Positions 20,346 to 29,550 of a stretch of DNA of 64,000 bases are shown piece after piece (the first letter of the stretch is position 1; every line of letters begins with the position of its first letter). The stretch is taken from assembly GCF_030408755.1 (NCBI RefSeq), contig NZ_CP047209.1:372001-436000 (forward strand), written 5' to 3'. A model generated the notes under the pieces. It ran no database searches. It was given only the letters and a program-made list of their open reading frames with translations, and was not told where the DNA came from. The translations under genes and the position numbers were made by a program. The stretch comes from Corynebacterium felinum (GTDB lineage: Bacteria > Actinomycetota > Actinomycetes > Mycobacteriales > Mycobacteriaceae).

Positions 20346-22115
20346 ATGGCACAACATCCAGTGATCGGCATTCGCCCCATCATCGATGGGCGCCGCCAAG
20401 GCGTACGCGAATCCCTGGAAGAAAAAACCATGTCCATGGCGCACGCCGCCAAAAAACTCATCGAATCCACCCTCACCCACACAGACGGCACCCCCGTTGA
20501 GTGCGTGATCGCAGATAGCACCATCGGACGCGCCGGGGAAGCAGCAGCCTGCGCCGAAAAATTCGCCGCACTGCCCATCGCCGGTGAACTCACCGTCACC
20601 CCCTCCTGGTGCTACGTCACCGAGGTCATGGACTTAAACCCCAACTACCCACACGCAATCTGGGGCTTCAACGGCACCGAGCGCCCTGGCGCAGTGACCC
20701 TCGCTGCCAACCTGGCCGCATACGCGCAGTTCGGTGTTCCCGCCTTCGGCATCTACGGCGAGCATGTCCAAGATGCCTCTGATGAGGACATCCCAGCTGA
20801 GGTAGCAGAGCGCATCTTGCTGTTCGCCCGCTGCGCTATCGCTGTAGGCACCATGCGCGGTCGCAATTACCTGCAAATCGGTTCTGCGTGCATGGGTATT
20901 GCAGGTTCCGTCATCGATCGCCATATGCTGCAGGATTACCTAGGCATGGGCACCGAGAGCGTGGACATGACCGAGGTTGCCCGTCGCGTGGACCGCAACG
21001 TGTTCGCCCCTCAGGAGTACGAGGTTGCGCGACAGTGGGTGCGCGAGCGCATCACCGAGGGTGAGGATAAGAACCCTGAGCATAATCGCTTAAGCGATGA
21101 GCAGCGTGAGCTGCAGTGGGATTATGTGACCAAGATGGTGCTCATTGGCCGGGATCTCATGGAAGGCAACCCACGCCTGACCGAGTTCGGTTTCGAGGAA
21201 GAAGCCGCAGGCCACAACGCTATTTGTGCTGGTTTCCAGGGGCAGCGTCAGTGGACAGATCACCTGCCTAATGGCGATTTTATGGAGACAATCCTCAATA
21301 CCAGCTTCGACTGGACAGGTAAGCGTCGCCCTTATGTGATGGCTACCGAAAACGATGTGCTCAACGGCATCAGCATGCTGTTTAACTTCCTTCTGACCAA
21401 CCGCGCACAGCTGTTCTCGGACGTGCGCACATACTGGTCACCTGAAGCGATCGAGCGCGTCACCGGCGTAAAACCAGAAGGTGCAGCCGCACACGGCTTC
21501 CTTGACCTGCGCAATTCCGGCCCTACCACTTTGGACGCCACCTGCGCTGCGAAGGATGAGAACGGTAACCCCACCATTAAGCCGTGGTGGGAGATGACCG
21601 ATGCGGATATCGATGCCTGCCTTGAGGCCACCACGTTCCACGCGGCAACGCACGAATATTTCCGCGGCGGCGGGTTCTCCACCCACTTCACCACCCCAGG
21701 GGGCGTGCCTGTGACCATGGCGCGCATCAACCTGGTCAAGGGTGTGGGTCCTGTGCTGCAGATCGCCGAAGGTGAGACGGTGTTGCTTGACGACGCCGCC
21801 ACCGCCGCCATCGTCGATCGCACCGACCCCACGTGGCCAACCACCTTCTTCGCCCCACGTCTGACCGGCGAAGGCGCGTTTGAAAGCGTGTACAAGGTGA
21901 TGGATAACTGGGGTGCAAACCACGGTGCTATCGGCTACGGCCACTTCGGCCATGAGCTGATCACCTTGGCTGCGATGCTGCGTATCCCTGTGAATATGCA
22001 CAATGTGGAATCTGAGCGAATCTTCAGGCCTCGCGCCTGGGGTCTGCACGGAACCCAGAATGCTGAGAGCGCAGACTTTAGGGCCTGCGCAAACTACGGA
22101 CCCCTCTACGGCTGA
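20346..22115 (+). CDS. fucI: L-fucose isomerase
   Basis: 589 residues, the usual length of FucI (EC 5.3.1.25), which converts L-fucose to L-fuculose. VIGIRPIIDGRRQGVRESLE at the N-terminus, ATENDVLNGISMLFNFLL (with the catalytic Glu) and the C-terminal HNVESERIFRPRAWGLHG are characteristic; a Mn2+ site of Glu, Asp and His is known in the family. D-arabinose is also accepted by E. coli FucI. The gene starts 13 bases after the binding-protein stop, and its own stop shares a base with the kinase start. Confidence 0.95.
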   Translation: MAQHPVIGIRPIIDGRRQGVRESLEEKTMSMAHAAKKLIESTLTHTDGTPVECVIADSTIGRAGEAAACAEKFAALPIAGELTVTPSWCYVTEVMDLNPNYPHAIWGFNGTERPGAVTLAANLAAYAQFGVPAFGIYGEHVQDASDEDIPAEVAERILLFARCAIAVGTMRGRNYLQIGSACMGIAGSVIDRHMLQDYLGMGTESVDMTEVARRVDRNVFAPQEYEVARQWVRERITEGEDKNPEHNRLSDEQRELQWDYVTKMVLIGRDLMEGNPRLTEFGFEEEAAGHNAICAGFQGQRQWTDHLPNGDFMETILNTSFDWTGKRRPYVMATENDVLNGISMLFNFLLTNRAQLFSDVRTYWSPEAIERVTGVKPEGAAAHGFLDLRNSGPTTLDATCAAKDENGNPTIKPWWEMTDADIDACLEATTFHAATHEYFRGGGFSTHFTTPGGVPVTMARINLVKGVGPVLQIAEGETVLLDDAATAAIVDRTDPTWPTTFFAPRLTGEGAFESVYKVMDNWGANHGAIGYGHFGHELITLAAMLRIPVNMHNVESERIFRPRAWGLHGTQNAESADFRACANYGPLYG

Positions 22116-23497
22116 TGTGTAGTTTCCACATCGTCGTGGACCTCGGGTCTTCCTCCGGCCGCGTCCTCGTGATGGACGCGGCCGGGGGAAGCACCGATGA
22201 GGTGCACCGCTTTGCTCACACCGCGCAGGAGAAAAATGCGCAACTCGTGTGGGATATTGACACCCTCATTACTGAGGTTGTTCGTGGTCTTGGCAAGGCC
22301 AATGAGTTCATTGGCCACCAGCCGGCAACAGTGGGTATCGATACCTGGGGCGTGGATTATGCGCTGCTGGACGAGGCAGGCGATCGTATTGGTGAAGTAG
22401 TGTGCTACCGGGATGAGCGCACCACACGCACATCTGCCCAAGCCGATCAGGCCCTTGAGCAAAAGAAGCATTTTTCACTCACAGGTATTCAACCAGATCC
22501 CATCACCACTGCCCGCCAGCTTTTTGCCCAAGGCGTGGAAGATGGTTTCGATGGTGCGACTGCACTGTTGTTGCTGCCGGACTATGTGGCCTACGAACTG
22601 ACTGGTGAAAAAGGCTGGTCGCAGGCAATTGTTTCCACCAGCGCGCTGGCGGCACCTGGTGCAGGCGACTGGGCGTGGGAGGTCTTTGATGCTTTGAACA
22701 TCCCGCGGCATCTGGTGGGGGAGATTTCCCCTGAACGCAGCGTTGTTGGCCCCATCACCTATGAAGGTTTGAACAATTTAACAGTGGTGCGTTCGGGCAG
22801 CCACGACACGGCCTGCGCCGTGCATGGTCTGCGATTGGAGAGCACCGAGGCGTTCATTTCCTGTGGGTCGTGGTCGTTGTTCGGGTGTGTCAATAGCACG
22901 CCGGTACTCAGCGATGAAGCATTCTCCCGGGGTGTGACCAACGAGGTGTGCACCGATGGGAAGGTGCGCTTGTTACACAACCTTACCGGTTTGTGGATCA
23001 TGCAGCAGTGCTGCCGCAATTTCGCTGACTCGCAGCGAGAAAGCGATATTGCCACTCTAGCGGCCAAGGCGGCGACACTGGATTCGCCTGGTGTGCTAAT
23101 CGATACCACCGACCCCATTTTTACAACACCTAGCGACTACGCCTCACTCATTGCATCGAAGCTTGAAGAACACGGGTACCCAACCCCCGACAGCCCCGAA
23201 GCGATCGTGCGAGTAGTCACGGAATCTCTAGCCACCACCCACGCGCATGCACTGAAAAACCTCGAAGAGGTGACAGGGCGGACGTTTACACGCTTGCGCA
23301 TGATTGGTGGCGGCGTACGTAACACCTTGTTATGCCAGCTCACAGCCGACTATTGCCAGATCCCAGTGGTGGCCGGCCCCCAAGAGGGCACCGCCTTTGG
23401 CTCGGCATTAGCCCAAATCGAAACAATCAGTGACACTCCTCAAAATTCCACTGCGTTGGAGTACAGCACTGTCACCTACCTGCCGAATACAACATAA
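22115..23497 (+). CDS. fucK: L-fuculose kinase (FGGY family, RhaB/FucK-like)
   Basis: 460 residues of the FGGY carbohydrate kinase fold. The phosphate-1 loop VVDLGSSSGRV is at the N-terminus, VGIDTWGVDYALLD and YRDERT hold the sugar-binding and catalytic region, and the C-terminal ATP site includes RMIGGGVRNTLLCQ. Several segments resemble rhamnulokinase more than E. coli FucK, so name and substrate rest on position between fucI and fucA. It overlaps fucI by one base (TGATG). Confidence 0.8.
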   Translation: MCSFHIVVDLGSSSGRVLVMDAAGGSTDEVHRFAHTAQEKNAQLVWDIDTLITEVVRGLGKANEFIGHQPATVGIDTWGVDYALLDEAGDRIGEVVCYRDERTTRTSAQADQALEQKKHFSLTGIQPDPITTARQLFAQGVEDGFDGATALLLLPDYVAYELTGEKGWSQAIVSTSALAAPGAGDWAWEVFDALNIPRHLVGEISPERSVVGPITYEGLNNLTVVRSGSHDTACAVHGLRLESTEAFISCGSWSLFGCVNSTPVLSDEAFSRGVTNEVCTDGKVRLLHNLTGLWIMQQCCRNFADSQRESDIATLAAKAATLDSPGVLIDTTDPIFTTPSDYASLIASKLEEHGYPTPDSPEAIVRVVTESLATTHAHALKNLEEVTGRTFTRLRMIGGGVRNTLLCQLTADYCQIPVVAGPQEGTAFGSALAQIETISDTPQNSTALEYSTVTYLPNTT

Positions 23498-23514
23498 ATC
23501 TGAAGGGAATCATC

Positions 23515-24168
23515 ATGGATGCTCTGGAAACCCAGCTGCGCCAAGAAATCTGCGACATCGGATATAAAGTGTGGATGACCGGCATGGTTGCCGCCAACGA
23601 CGGCAACATTTCGGTTCGTCTGCCCAACGGTGACGTGCTGTGCACCCCCACCGGGGTGAGCAAGGGCTCGTTAACCCCAGAGAAAATCTGCAAGGTGGAT
23701 CTCGACGGCAACGTGCTCGCCGCCAACGAACCCTACAAGCCTTCCTCCGAGGTGAAGGTGCACCTGCGCCTGTACAAGGAGAGTGAGAAGGTGAATGCGG
23801 TGGTGCACGCGCACCCACCCTATGGCACAGCTTTCGCTATCGCTGGTGAGCCAGTGATTAGCAAGATGATGCCGGAAAACATCATCGCTATGCCAGAAAT
23901 CCCCGTAGCTCCTTATGCCACCCCTTCCACCTACGAGCTGGCGGAAATGATCGCCCCATTCACCCACACGCACTCTGCCTGCTTGATGGAAATGCACGGT
24001 GCGCTCAGCTGGGGCGATAGCCTGCTGTCGGCCTACCAAGCCATGGAGCGACTGGAATTTACCTGCAAGCTGACCTTCATCACCCGCCAAATGGGTGTGG
24101 ACCGCCAGCTTCCGGAGGATGAGATTACCAAGCTGATTGGCATGCGCGCCCAGTACGGCATCTGCTAA
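23515..24168 (+). CDS. fucA: L-fuculose-1-phosphate aldolase (class II)
   Basis: 217 residues, the size of FucA (EC 4.1.2.17), which splits L-fuculose-1-phosphate into dihydroxyacetone phosphate and L-lactaldehyde. GMVAANDGNISVRLP and TPTGVSKG form the phosphate-binding region. VVHAHPPYGTAFA gives two zinc-binding His, and the third follows in HTHSACLMEMHGA. An RBS (GAAGGGAA) precedes the ATG. Confidence 0.93.
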   Translation: MDALETQLRQEICDIGYKVWMTGMVAANDGNISVRLPNGDVLCTPTGVSKGSLTPEKICKVDLDGNVLAANEPYKPSSEVKVHLRLYKESEKVNAVVHAHPPYGTAFAIAGEPVISKMMPENIIAMPEIPVAPYATPSTYELAEMIAPFTHTHSACLMEMHGALSWGDSLLSAYQAMERLEFTCKLTFITRQMGVDRQLPEDEITKLIGMRAQYGIC

Positions 24169-24196
24169 CCACCTGTGATAACCGAAAGGCGGAACA

Positions 24197-24616
24197 ATGC
24201 TGAAAAATATTCCCCCAGTTCTATCCCCAGATTTGGTCAAGTCCATGATGGAGATGGGGCACGGCGATGAACTTGTTCTCGCCGACGCGAACTTCCCCGG
24301 CCACAGCCTTGGGGTTCCGGTGGTTCGCGCTGATGGTCTGGGTGTGCCGGAGCTTCTCAATGCTGTCTGCACCCTCATGCCGCTCGACCAATACAATGAT
24401 TTTCAGTACTTTCTCATGGAAACTGTCGGCGATGATCCCACACCCACCATTTGGGCGAAGTACCGTGAGATTATTGCCCCCCACGACCCCAAAGCTGTGG
24501 GCGGGCAGGTAGAGCGGTTTGCTTTCTACGAACAGGCGAAGAAAGCATCAGTGGTTGTTATGACCGGGGAAACCGCACTGTACGGAAATATCATTGTGAA
24601 AAAAGGGGTTGTATAA
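24197..24616 (+). CDS. fucU: L-fucose mutarotase (RbsD/FucU family)
   Basis: 139 residues. MLKNIPPVLSPDLVKSMMEMGHGDELVLADANFP is the FucU signature with the catalytic His of the GHGDE motif. The enzyme speeds anomer exchange so the isomerase gets the alpha form. It has its own RBS (AAAGGCGG) and lies between fucA and the regulator. Confidence 0.93.
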   Translation: MLKNIPPVLSPDLVKSMMEMGHGDELVLADANFPGHSLGVPVVRADGLGVPELLNAVCTLMPLDQYNDFQYFLMETVGDDPTPTIWAKYREIIAPHDPKAVGGQVERFAFYEQAKKASVVVMTGETALYGNIIVKKGVV

Positions 24617-24620
24617 CCTA

Positions 24621-25637
24621 ATGGCTGACCGGGTATTAATGGCAGATGTTGCCCAACTAGCAGGCGTGTCCCTGCAAACCGTGTCCCGCGTGGTCAACGG
24701 TTCCACATTGGTGACTGAAGCCACCAAAACAAAGGTGATGGACGCCATCAATACCCTCGGCTATCGCCCCAACCTCGCCGCCCGCAACCTCGCGGCCAGC
24801 CAAAGCAAAGCTGTCGGGGTGCTGCTGACTGGAGATGTCGATCATGGCATGTCCTCAGCTTTCCGTGCCGTTGAGCACGCCGCCCGCGAACAAGGCTACT
24901 ACCTGTGCGTAGCTACCGCGGAGGATCCGAAACGCTACGAAGTAGCACTCGAACAGCTGGTCGGCCAAGCTGTCGCCGGATGTATCGTGCTTGCCCGCTC
25001 CGCCGACGTGCTCGACGCACTGGATACCTACGCGCCGAGCCTGCCTACCTGTTTGGTGTTCACCGACCACGATCCCGGTGACAATACCGCGGTGGTGGCT
25101 GTGGATCAGAAAAATGGTATCCGCAACCTCATCGATCACCTCACAGATCTCAACCGCACCCGGCTGTGCCACATCACCGGCGATATGAGCTGGGATGATG
25201 CGTTGGCGCGCCGGGAGGCGTTTGTTGATTACTGCCAAGAAATAGGTACTGATTTTCAGGTGGTCACGGGCTACGGCTGGTCGGCTCAGGCCGGGTACGA
25301 TGCGGCATTAGCACTGCTTGACGACGCCGGTGCCAGCGTCGATAAGCAACGCCCCGATGCGATCGTGGCGGCGAACGATAACCTTGCCCTCGGGGTGATC
25401 CGTTGCCTGCATGAGCGGGGTTTGAGGATTCCTGAGGATATCGCGGTGACAGGTTTCGATGATTCGCCATTATCGGCGTGGACGACACCGTCGCTTACGA
25501 CTGTCACTCAGGATTTTACGGCGATTGGTTCAGCCGCACTGCAAGCTCTGATGGAACTGCTTGAGGGCAAACCTGGCCCGAAGGTGATTTTGACTCCAGA
25601 GTTGGTGGTGCGGGAATCAACCGCCGGTAAAACATAG
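24621..25637 (+). CDS. LacI-family transcriptional regulator of the fucose operon
   Basis: 338 residues. The N-terminal HTH (MADVAQLAGVSLQTVSRVVNGS) and hinge (YRPNLAARNLAASQS) bind DNA; the C-terminal about 270 residues form the sugar-sensing domain (VAVTGFDDSPLSAWTTPSLTTV). The ATG at 24621 is five bases after the fucU stop; a second ATG six codons later is possible. Being inside the operon it probably represses it through the operator at 16345 and is released by a fucose pathway sugar. That link is inference. Confidence 0.9.
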   Translation: MADRVLMADVAQLAGVSLQTVSRVVNGSTLVTEATKTKVMDAINTLGYRPNLAARNLAASQSKAVGVLLTGDVDHGMSSAFRAVEHAAREQGYYLCVATAEDPKRYEVALEQLVGQAVAGCIVLARSADVLDALDTYAPSLPTCLVFTDHDPGDNTAVVAVDQKNGIRNLIDHLTDLNRTRLCHITGDMSWDDALARREAFVDYCQEIGTDFQVVTGYGWSAQAGYDAALALLDDAGASVDKQRPDAIVAANDNLALGVIRCLHERGLRIPEDIAVTGFDDSPLSAWTTPSLTTVTQDFTAIGSAALQALMELLEGKPGPKVILTPELVVRESTAGKT

Positions 25638-25640
25638 GGT

Positions 25641-25652
25641 AGCAATATTGCT
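25641..25652. promoter_or_regulatory. Perfect palindrome before aldA
   Basis: AGCAATATTGCT is a perfect 12-base palindrome in the 132-base gap between the regulator and aldA. It may be an operator or a small terminator stem; no T run follows. Function unknown. Confidence 0.3.
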
Positions 25653-25769
25653 GCCGTAATTCCTTGTTCACATGATTCGTTGAAAGGTTGTCCCTCCTTG
25701 TGCGAAGACGGGTTGTGTGAGCATTTTTTCAACACGTGTGATCTTTTGTCAGAAAGGACCTAAAAACTC

Positions 25770-27206
25770 ATGACCGTTACTTATCAAAATTTCATCAATG
25801 GCGAGTTTGTTGATGCCGTTGACACCCACCCTGTCACCAACCCAGCGACCGGCGTGCTGCTCGCTGATGCACCAGAGTCGGATAAAGCAGCCGTCGACCA
25901 GGCTGTTGCTGCAGCCCGCGCAGCCCAGCCAGCATGGGCGAAGCTGACCAACTCGCAGCGCGGCGAATACCTGACCAAGCTCGCTGCGTTGCTGCGTGAT
26001 AACGTAGATCGTTTCGCCACCTACCTCGTGGAAGAGCAAGGCAAGGTGCGCGGTTTGGCTGAGGTTGAGGTGGCGTTTACCGCCGACTACTTCGACTACA
26101 TGGCTGGTTTCGCCCGCCGCATTGAAGGTGAGGTTCTGCCTTCGGATCGCCCAGGTGAGATGATCATGATGACCTACCAGCCCATTGGTGTGGTCGCAGG
26201 CATCCTGCCATGGAACTTCCCCTTCTTCCTCATTGCCCGCAAGATGGCTCCAGCCCTGCTGACCGGTAACACGATCGTGATTAAGCCAAGTGAGGAAACC
26301 CCGATCAACGCTTTCGAGTTCTGCAAGCTGGTGCAGGAAGTTGGCCTGCCTGCGGGCGTGTTCAACATGGTCGGCGGCCGCGGCTCCGTGGTCGGCGAAG
26401 CCCTGACCACCCACCCTGATGTGGACCTGATCTCGATGACCGGCTCCGTTGAGGTGGGCAAGCGCATCATGGAAGCAGCAGGCAAGAACCTCACCCGCGT
26501 CAACCTTGAGTTGGGTGGCAAGGCTCCTGCTATCGTGCTTGCCGACGCCGACCTCGAGCTCGCAGCCACCGCTATCTGGAACTCCCGTGTGATCAACACC
26601 GGCCAGGTCTGCAACTGTGCTGAGGTTGTGCTCGTGGAAGAGTCCGTCCACGACGCGCTGCTGGAGAAGCTCATTGCGAAGATGGATGGCACGAAGTACG
26701 GCAATCCTTCTGAGGTTGTTGAACTCGACATGGGCCCACTAATCAACGCTGAGGCAATGGACAAGCTCGACGAGATGATCGAAAACGCCATCTCTGCAGG
26801 CTGCACGCTGGAACTGGGCGGTGCCCGCGCCACCGACAAGGGCGAGGGCAATTTCTACCAGCCCACCGTACTCTCCGGCGCCACCGCCGATATGGATATT
26901 GCGCGCAAGGAAATCTTCGGCCCAGTGCTGCCGGTGGTGAAGGTGAAGGATCTGGATGAGGCTATTGCGATTGCAAACGCATCCAATTACGGCCTGACCA
27001 GCTCCGTTTTCACCAACGACTTGAATAAGGCACTGAAGGCATCGAACGAGCTGCAGTACGGTGAGACTTATGTCAACCGTGAGCACTTTGAGGCGATGCA
27101 GGGCTTCCACGCTGGCCGCCGCCAATCCGGCATCGGTGGTGCCGACGGCAAGCATGGCCTGATGGAGTACGTCGAGACCCACATGGTGTACATCCAGACG
27201 CACTAA
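25770..27206 (+). CDS. aldA: Lactaldehyde dehydrogenase (AldA type)
   Basis: 478 residues of the NAD-dependent aldehyde dehydrogenase family. PWNFPFFLIARKMAPAL binds cofactor, ELGGKAP holds the general-base Glu, and NTGQVCNCAE holds the catalytic Cys, followed by a second Cys as in E. coli AldA (EC 1.2.1.22). The enzyme oxidises the L-lactaldehyde made by FucA to L-lactate, completing aerobic fucose use; no propanediol oxidoreductase (fucO) is present. RBS AAAGGA. It may have its own promoter after the regulator gene. Confidence 0.9.
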   Translation: MTVTYQNFINGEFVDAVDTHPVTNPATGVLLADAPESDKAAVDQAVAAARAAQPAWAKLTNSQRGEYLTKLAALLRDNVDRFATYLVEEQGKVRGLAEVEVAFTADYFDYMAGFARRIEGEVLPSDRPGEMIMMTYQPIGVVAGILPWNFPFFLIARKMAPALLTGNTIVIKPSEETPINAFEFCKLVQEVGLPAGVFNMVGGRGSVVGEALTTHPDVDLISMTGSVEVGKRIMEAAGKNLTRVNLELGGKAPAIVLADADLELAATAIWNSRVINTGQVCNCAEVVLVEESVHDALLEKLIAKMDGTKYGNPSEVVELDMGPLINAEAMDKLDEMIENAISAGCTLELGGARATDKGEGNFYQPTVLSGATADMDIARKEIFGPVLPVVKVKDLDEAIAIANASNYGLTSSVFTNDLNKALKASNELQYGETYVNREHFEAMQGFHAGRRQSGIGGADGKHGLMEYVETHMVYIQTH

Positions 27207-27222
27207 ACCCATAGGGAGTGAG

Positions 27223-27261
27223 AATCCCCACGATCCCACTTAATTTGGGGGAGTGGGGATT
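27223..27261 (+). terminator. Probable terminator after aldA
   Basis: AATCCCCAC pairs perfectly with GTGGGGATT across a 21-base loop, 17 bases after the aldA stop. Only a short T stretch follows, so strength is uncertain; it closes the fucose operon. Confidence 0.6.
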
Positions 27262-27449
27262 TCGATATGTCTCTAAGGCCCGCGTGTATTGCTATGACGT
27301 TGTAGTCATCATTCCTTGATAGCCATAGGTTGGAATTCCACACGCATTTTTCCGGTGAGTAGTCCTCACCATTTTCGAGTAGTCAGGCAGCTCTGTTATT
27401 ACAAAACCACTGACACTACAACAATTTTCCTTGTCATCTTAGTTCCTAG

Positions 27450-29316
27450 CCCGGATTTTTCATGGGTGTGGGGTGAAAAGGTGAGCAAAAAGTAAAGAAA
27501 GTGCTTCTTGACCTGCTAGAATAGAGATGTTTTGAAGTCAATAATCTAGGCAGAAAGAAACACTTTCAAGGTGAAGACTACCACATACATTCCACGGGTT
27601 GCTAGCTGTTCTCATCTTGTATCCGGTGCGGGGGTGTTACCGTTTGCTCACGTAGCCGAATTGGTGGGAATAAGTGACTGCCTTGATTCCGCTTTGCCGC
27701 GTTCTGGGCTCACGCACACGTTAGGGGATGTGTGGGTGAATCTGGCTTTATCGTTGATTGCTGGTGGGGATGATGTCCACGACATCACCTTGCTTTCTTC
27801 TGTTTCAACCGCGTTAGCATCAAAATCGTTACCGTCAGTGACAACCGCATGGCGGCGGATCACAGAATATGCAGATACCAGCGAGCATGTGCGAGAAGGG
27901 TTTATCCACGCAGCGAAACAAGCTCGCACTAGGGTGTGGGATTTGTTAGGTGATCACGCTCCGCATCGGGTGGCAACAGTTGAACAACCACTGGTTATCG
28001 ATATTGATGCCACGTTGATTACCGCACATTCCGATAAGGAAAACGCGACGCCTACCTATAAGAAAGGCTTTGGTTTCCACCCGTTATGTGCCTTTATTGA
28101 TTACACCAGCATCGGTCTGCCTGGTGGGGAGTTTCTTAACTGCCTGCTTCGACCAGGAAATGCCGGGGCAAACACAATTCGTGATCACTGCCAGCTTGTT
28201 GACGAGATTCTTGCCACCCTGCCTGATCACAGTGATGGTCAACCCTGGGGCAAACGATTAGTCATCCGTGCTGACAGTGCTGGTGGGACAAAGAAATTCA
28301 TCAGTTTCCTCAACGATCACAACCTTGGGTATGTTCTGGGTTATTCCGCCCCGCCGACAGCGCGCATCACCCTTGACCATCACCTTCAATCCCAACAAAC
28401 AACCAACGCTGATACACAACACTTGGGAACCAGTGCTCACACAGGCAAAGACTGTGATCGGTGGGATACTCGGGTGCCGATTGTGCGTGCTTCAGGGGAT
28501 CTGGTTTGTGATGAGAACCATTTCCTTGAAGACATCACCGGACTACTGCGCACCGCAAATATAGATGAGCACCAACCTTTGGTGAATCTTCTAGCTGACT
28601 ACCCCGAGGATATGCGTGTTATCGCACGAATCGAACCACCCCACCCAGGGTGCCAACACAGTCTTTTCAACCAACATGGTGTTCGCGCCCAACTGTGCGT
28701 AACGAACCTTATTGGGAATATTCAACACATTGACTACTGCTACCGTAATCGGTCTTTATGTGAACAACACATCAAAGACACCAAAGACCAAGGCCTTAGT
28801 AAACTGCCGTTTAAACAATTCGGGGCGAACCAAATCTGGTGTTTGATCGTTGCACTATCCCACCAACTTCTTACCTGGACGAAACTCATCGACGCCTGCC
28901 ACCACAAGGATCATTCACACCAAGAAACAAGCAAGCCTTGGTGGACATGGGTGCCGAAGACTATCCGTGTAAGGTTTGTTGCGGTTGCATCAAAAATCAC
29001 CACAAGCAGCAGACGCATCATCCTCCAGCTTGACCAGCACAACCCCCACACCCACACACTGGTCACGCTTATTGGCTACACCCAGAGCCTTCTACAGCCA
29101 CGCTGGAAGAAACGAAAACCCTAACACCCCTAGGCCCACACACGCGATCTGGCAGCCACACTGCAGGCACACCCCAACCCCCAAACCCCACACAACTTTA
29201 TGGACGCACACCTTGCCCTAAAAACCACGAATCAAAGGGCGAAGGTGAACCAACCAACCCCACAAACACACCACCCCAACCCACCACCACCAAACCCACC
29301 CCATGAAAAATCTGGG
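27450..29316 (+). mobile_element. IS1380-family insertion sequence, complete copy
   Basis: A 1867-bp element with imperfect terminal inverted repeats (CCCGGATTTTTCATGGG at the left; CCCATGAAAAATCTGGG at the right, one mismatch). It is flanked by the 4-bp direct repeat CTAG at 27446-27449 and 29317-29320, the target duplication expected for this family. It contains one transposase gene. The second copy at 62776 matches it over the visible part. It separates the fucose operon from the accessory island. Confidence 0.92.
27571..29124 (+). CDS. IS1380-family DDE transposase
   Basis: 517 residues, GTG start. The DDE residues are visible in LVIDIDATLITAHSDKE (first Asp), VIRADSAGGTKKF (second Asp) and RSLCEQHIKDTKDQGLSKLP (Glu), the typical IS1380 context. 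A basic C-terminus follows. It looks intact and is probably active given the clean ends and target duplication. Confidence 0.95.
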   Translation: MKTTTYIPRVASCSHLVSGAGVLPFAHVAELVGISDCLDSALPRSGLTHTLGDVWVNLALSLIAGGDDVHDITLLSSVSTALASKSLPSVTTAWRRITEYADTSEHVREGFIHAAKQARTRVWDLLGDHAPHRVATVEQPLVIDIDATLITAHSDKENATPTYKKGFGFHPLCAFIDYTSIGLPGGEFLNCLLRPGNAGANTIRDHCQLVDEILATLPDHSDGQPWGKRLVIRADSAGGTKKFISFLNDHNLGYVLGYSAPPTARITLDHHLQSQQTTNADTQHLGTSAHTGKDCDRWDTRVPIVRASGDLVCDENHFLEDITGLLRTANIDEHQPLVNLLADYPEDMRVIARIEPPHPGCQHSLFNQHGVRAQLCVTNLIGNIQHIDYCYRNRSLCEQHIKDTKDQGLSKLPFKQFGANQIWCLIVALSHQLLTWTKLIDACHHKDHSHQETSKPWWTWVPKTIRVRFVAVASKITTSSRRIILQLDQHNPHTHTLVTLIGYTQSLLQPRWKKRKP

Positions 29317-29350
29317 CTAGTCGCCCGTAGACTAGGCGAAAGTCTCAATT

Positions 29351-29539
29351 CTAGGAGACCTCGTTGTCTTCCCGAATTGGGTTGCGTGAAAAGAATGAAA
29401 CGATCTCAGGAATATACAAGAGGAAGGTTATTAGTAGCGCAACCCACCAATATTTTAAAGTCTGAGTGAGATGTCCGACGAGCATCATGACTGAAAAGGC
29501 AACTAGTAGTACTCCTAGTAGTTTTGTTAATTTATCCAT
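29351..29539 (-). CDS. Small two-helix membrane protein, possible immunity partner
   Basis: 62 residues from the ATG at 29537-29539. Two hydrophobic helices (LLGVLLVAFSVMMLVGHL and YWWVALLITFLLYIPEIVSFF) are joined by a short turn, with a charged C-terminus (RNPIREDNEVS). It starts 11 bases after the stop of the secreted protein at 29551, on the same strand, so they form one unit. Small membrane proteins next to secreted antimicrobial precursors are often immunity proteins; that role is inferred from position only. Not recognised as a named family. Confidence 0.65.
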   Translation of the reverse strand: MDKLTKLLGVLLVAFSVMMLVGHLTQTLKYWWVALLITFLLYIPEIVSFFSRNPIREDNEVS

Positions 29540-29550
29540 TATGCCCCTAT

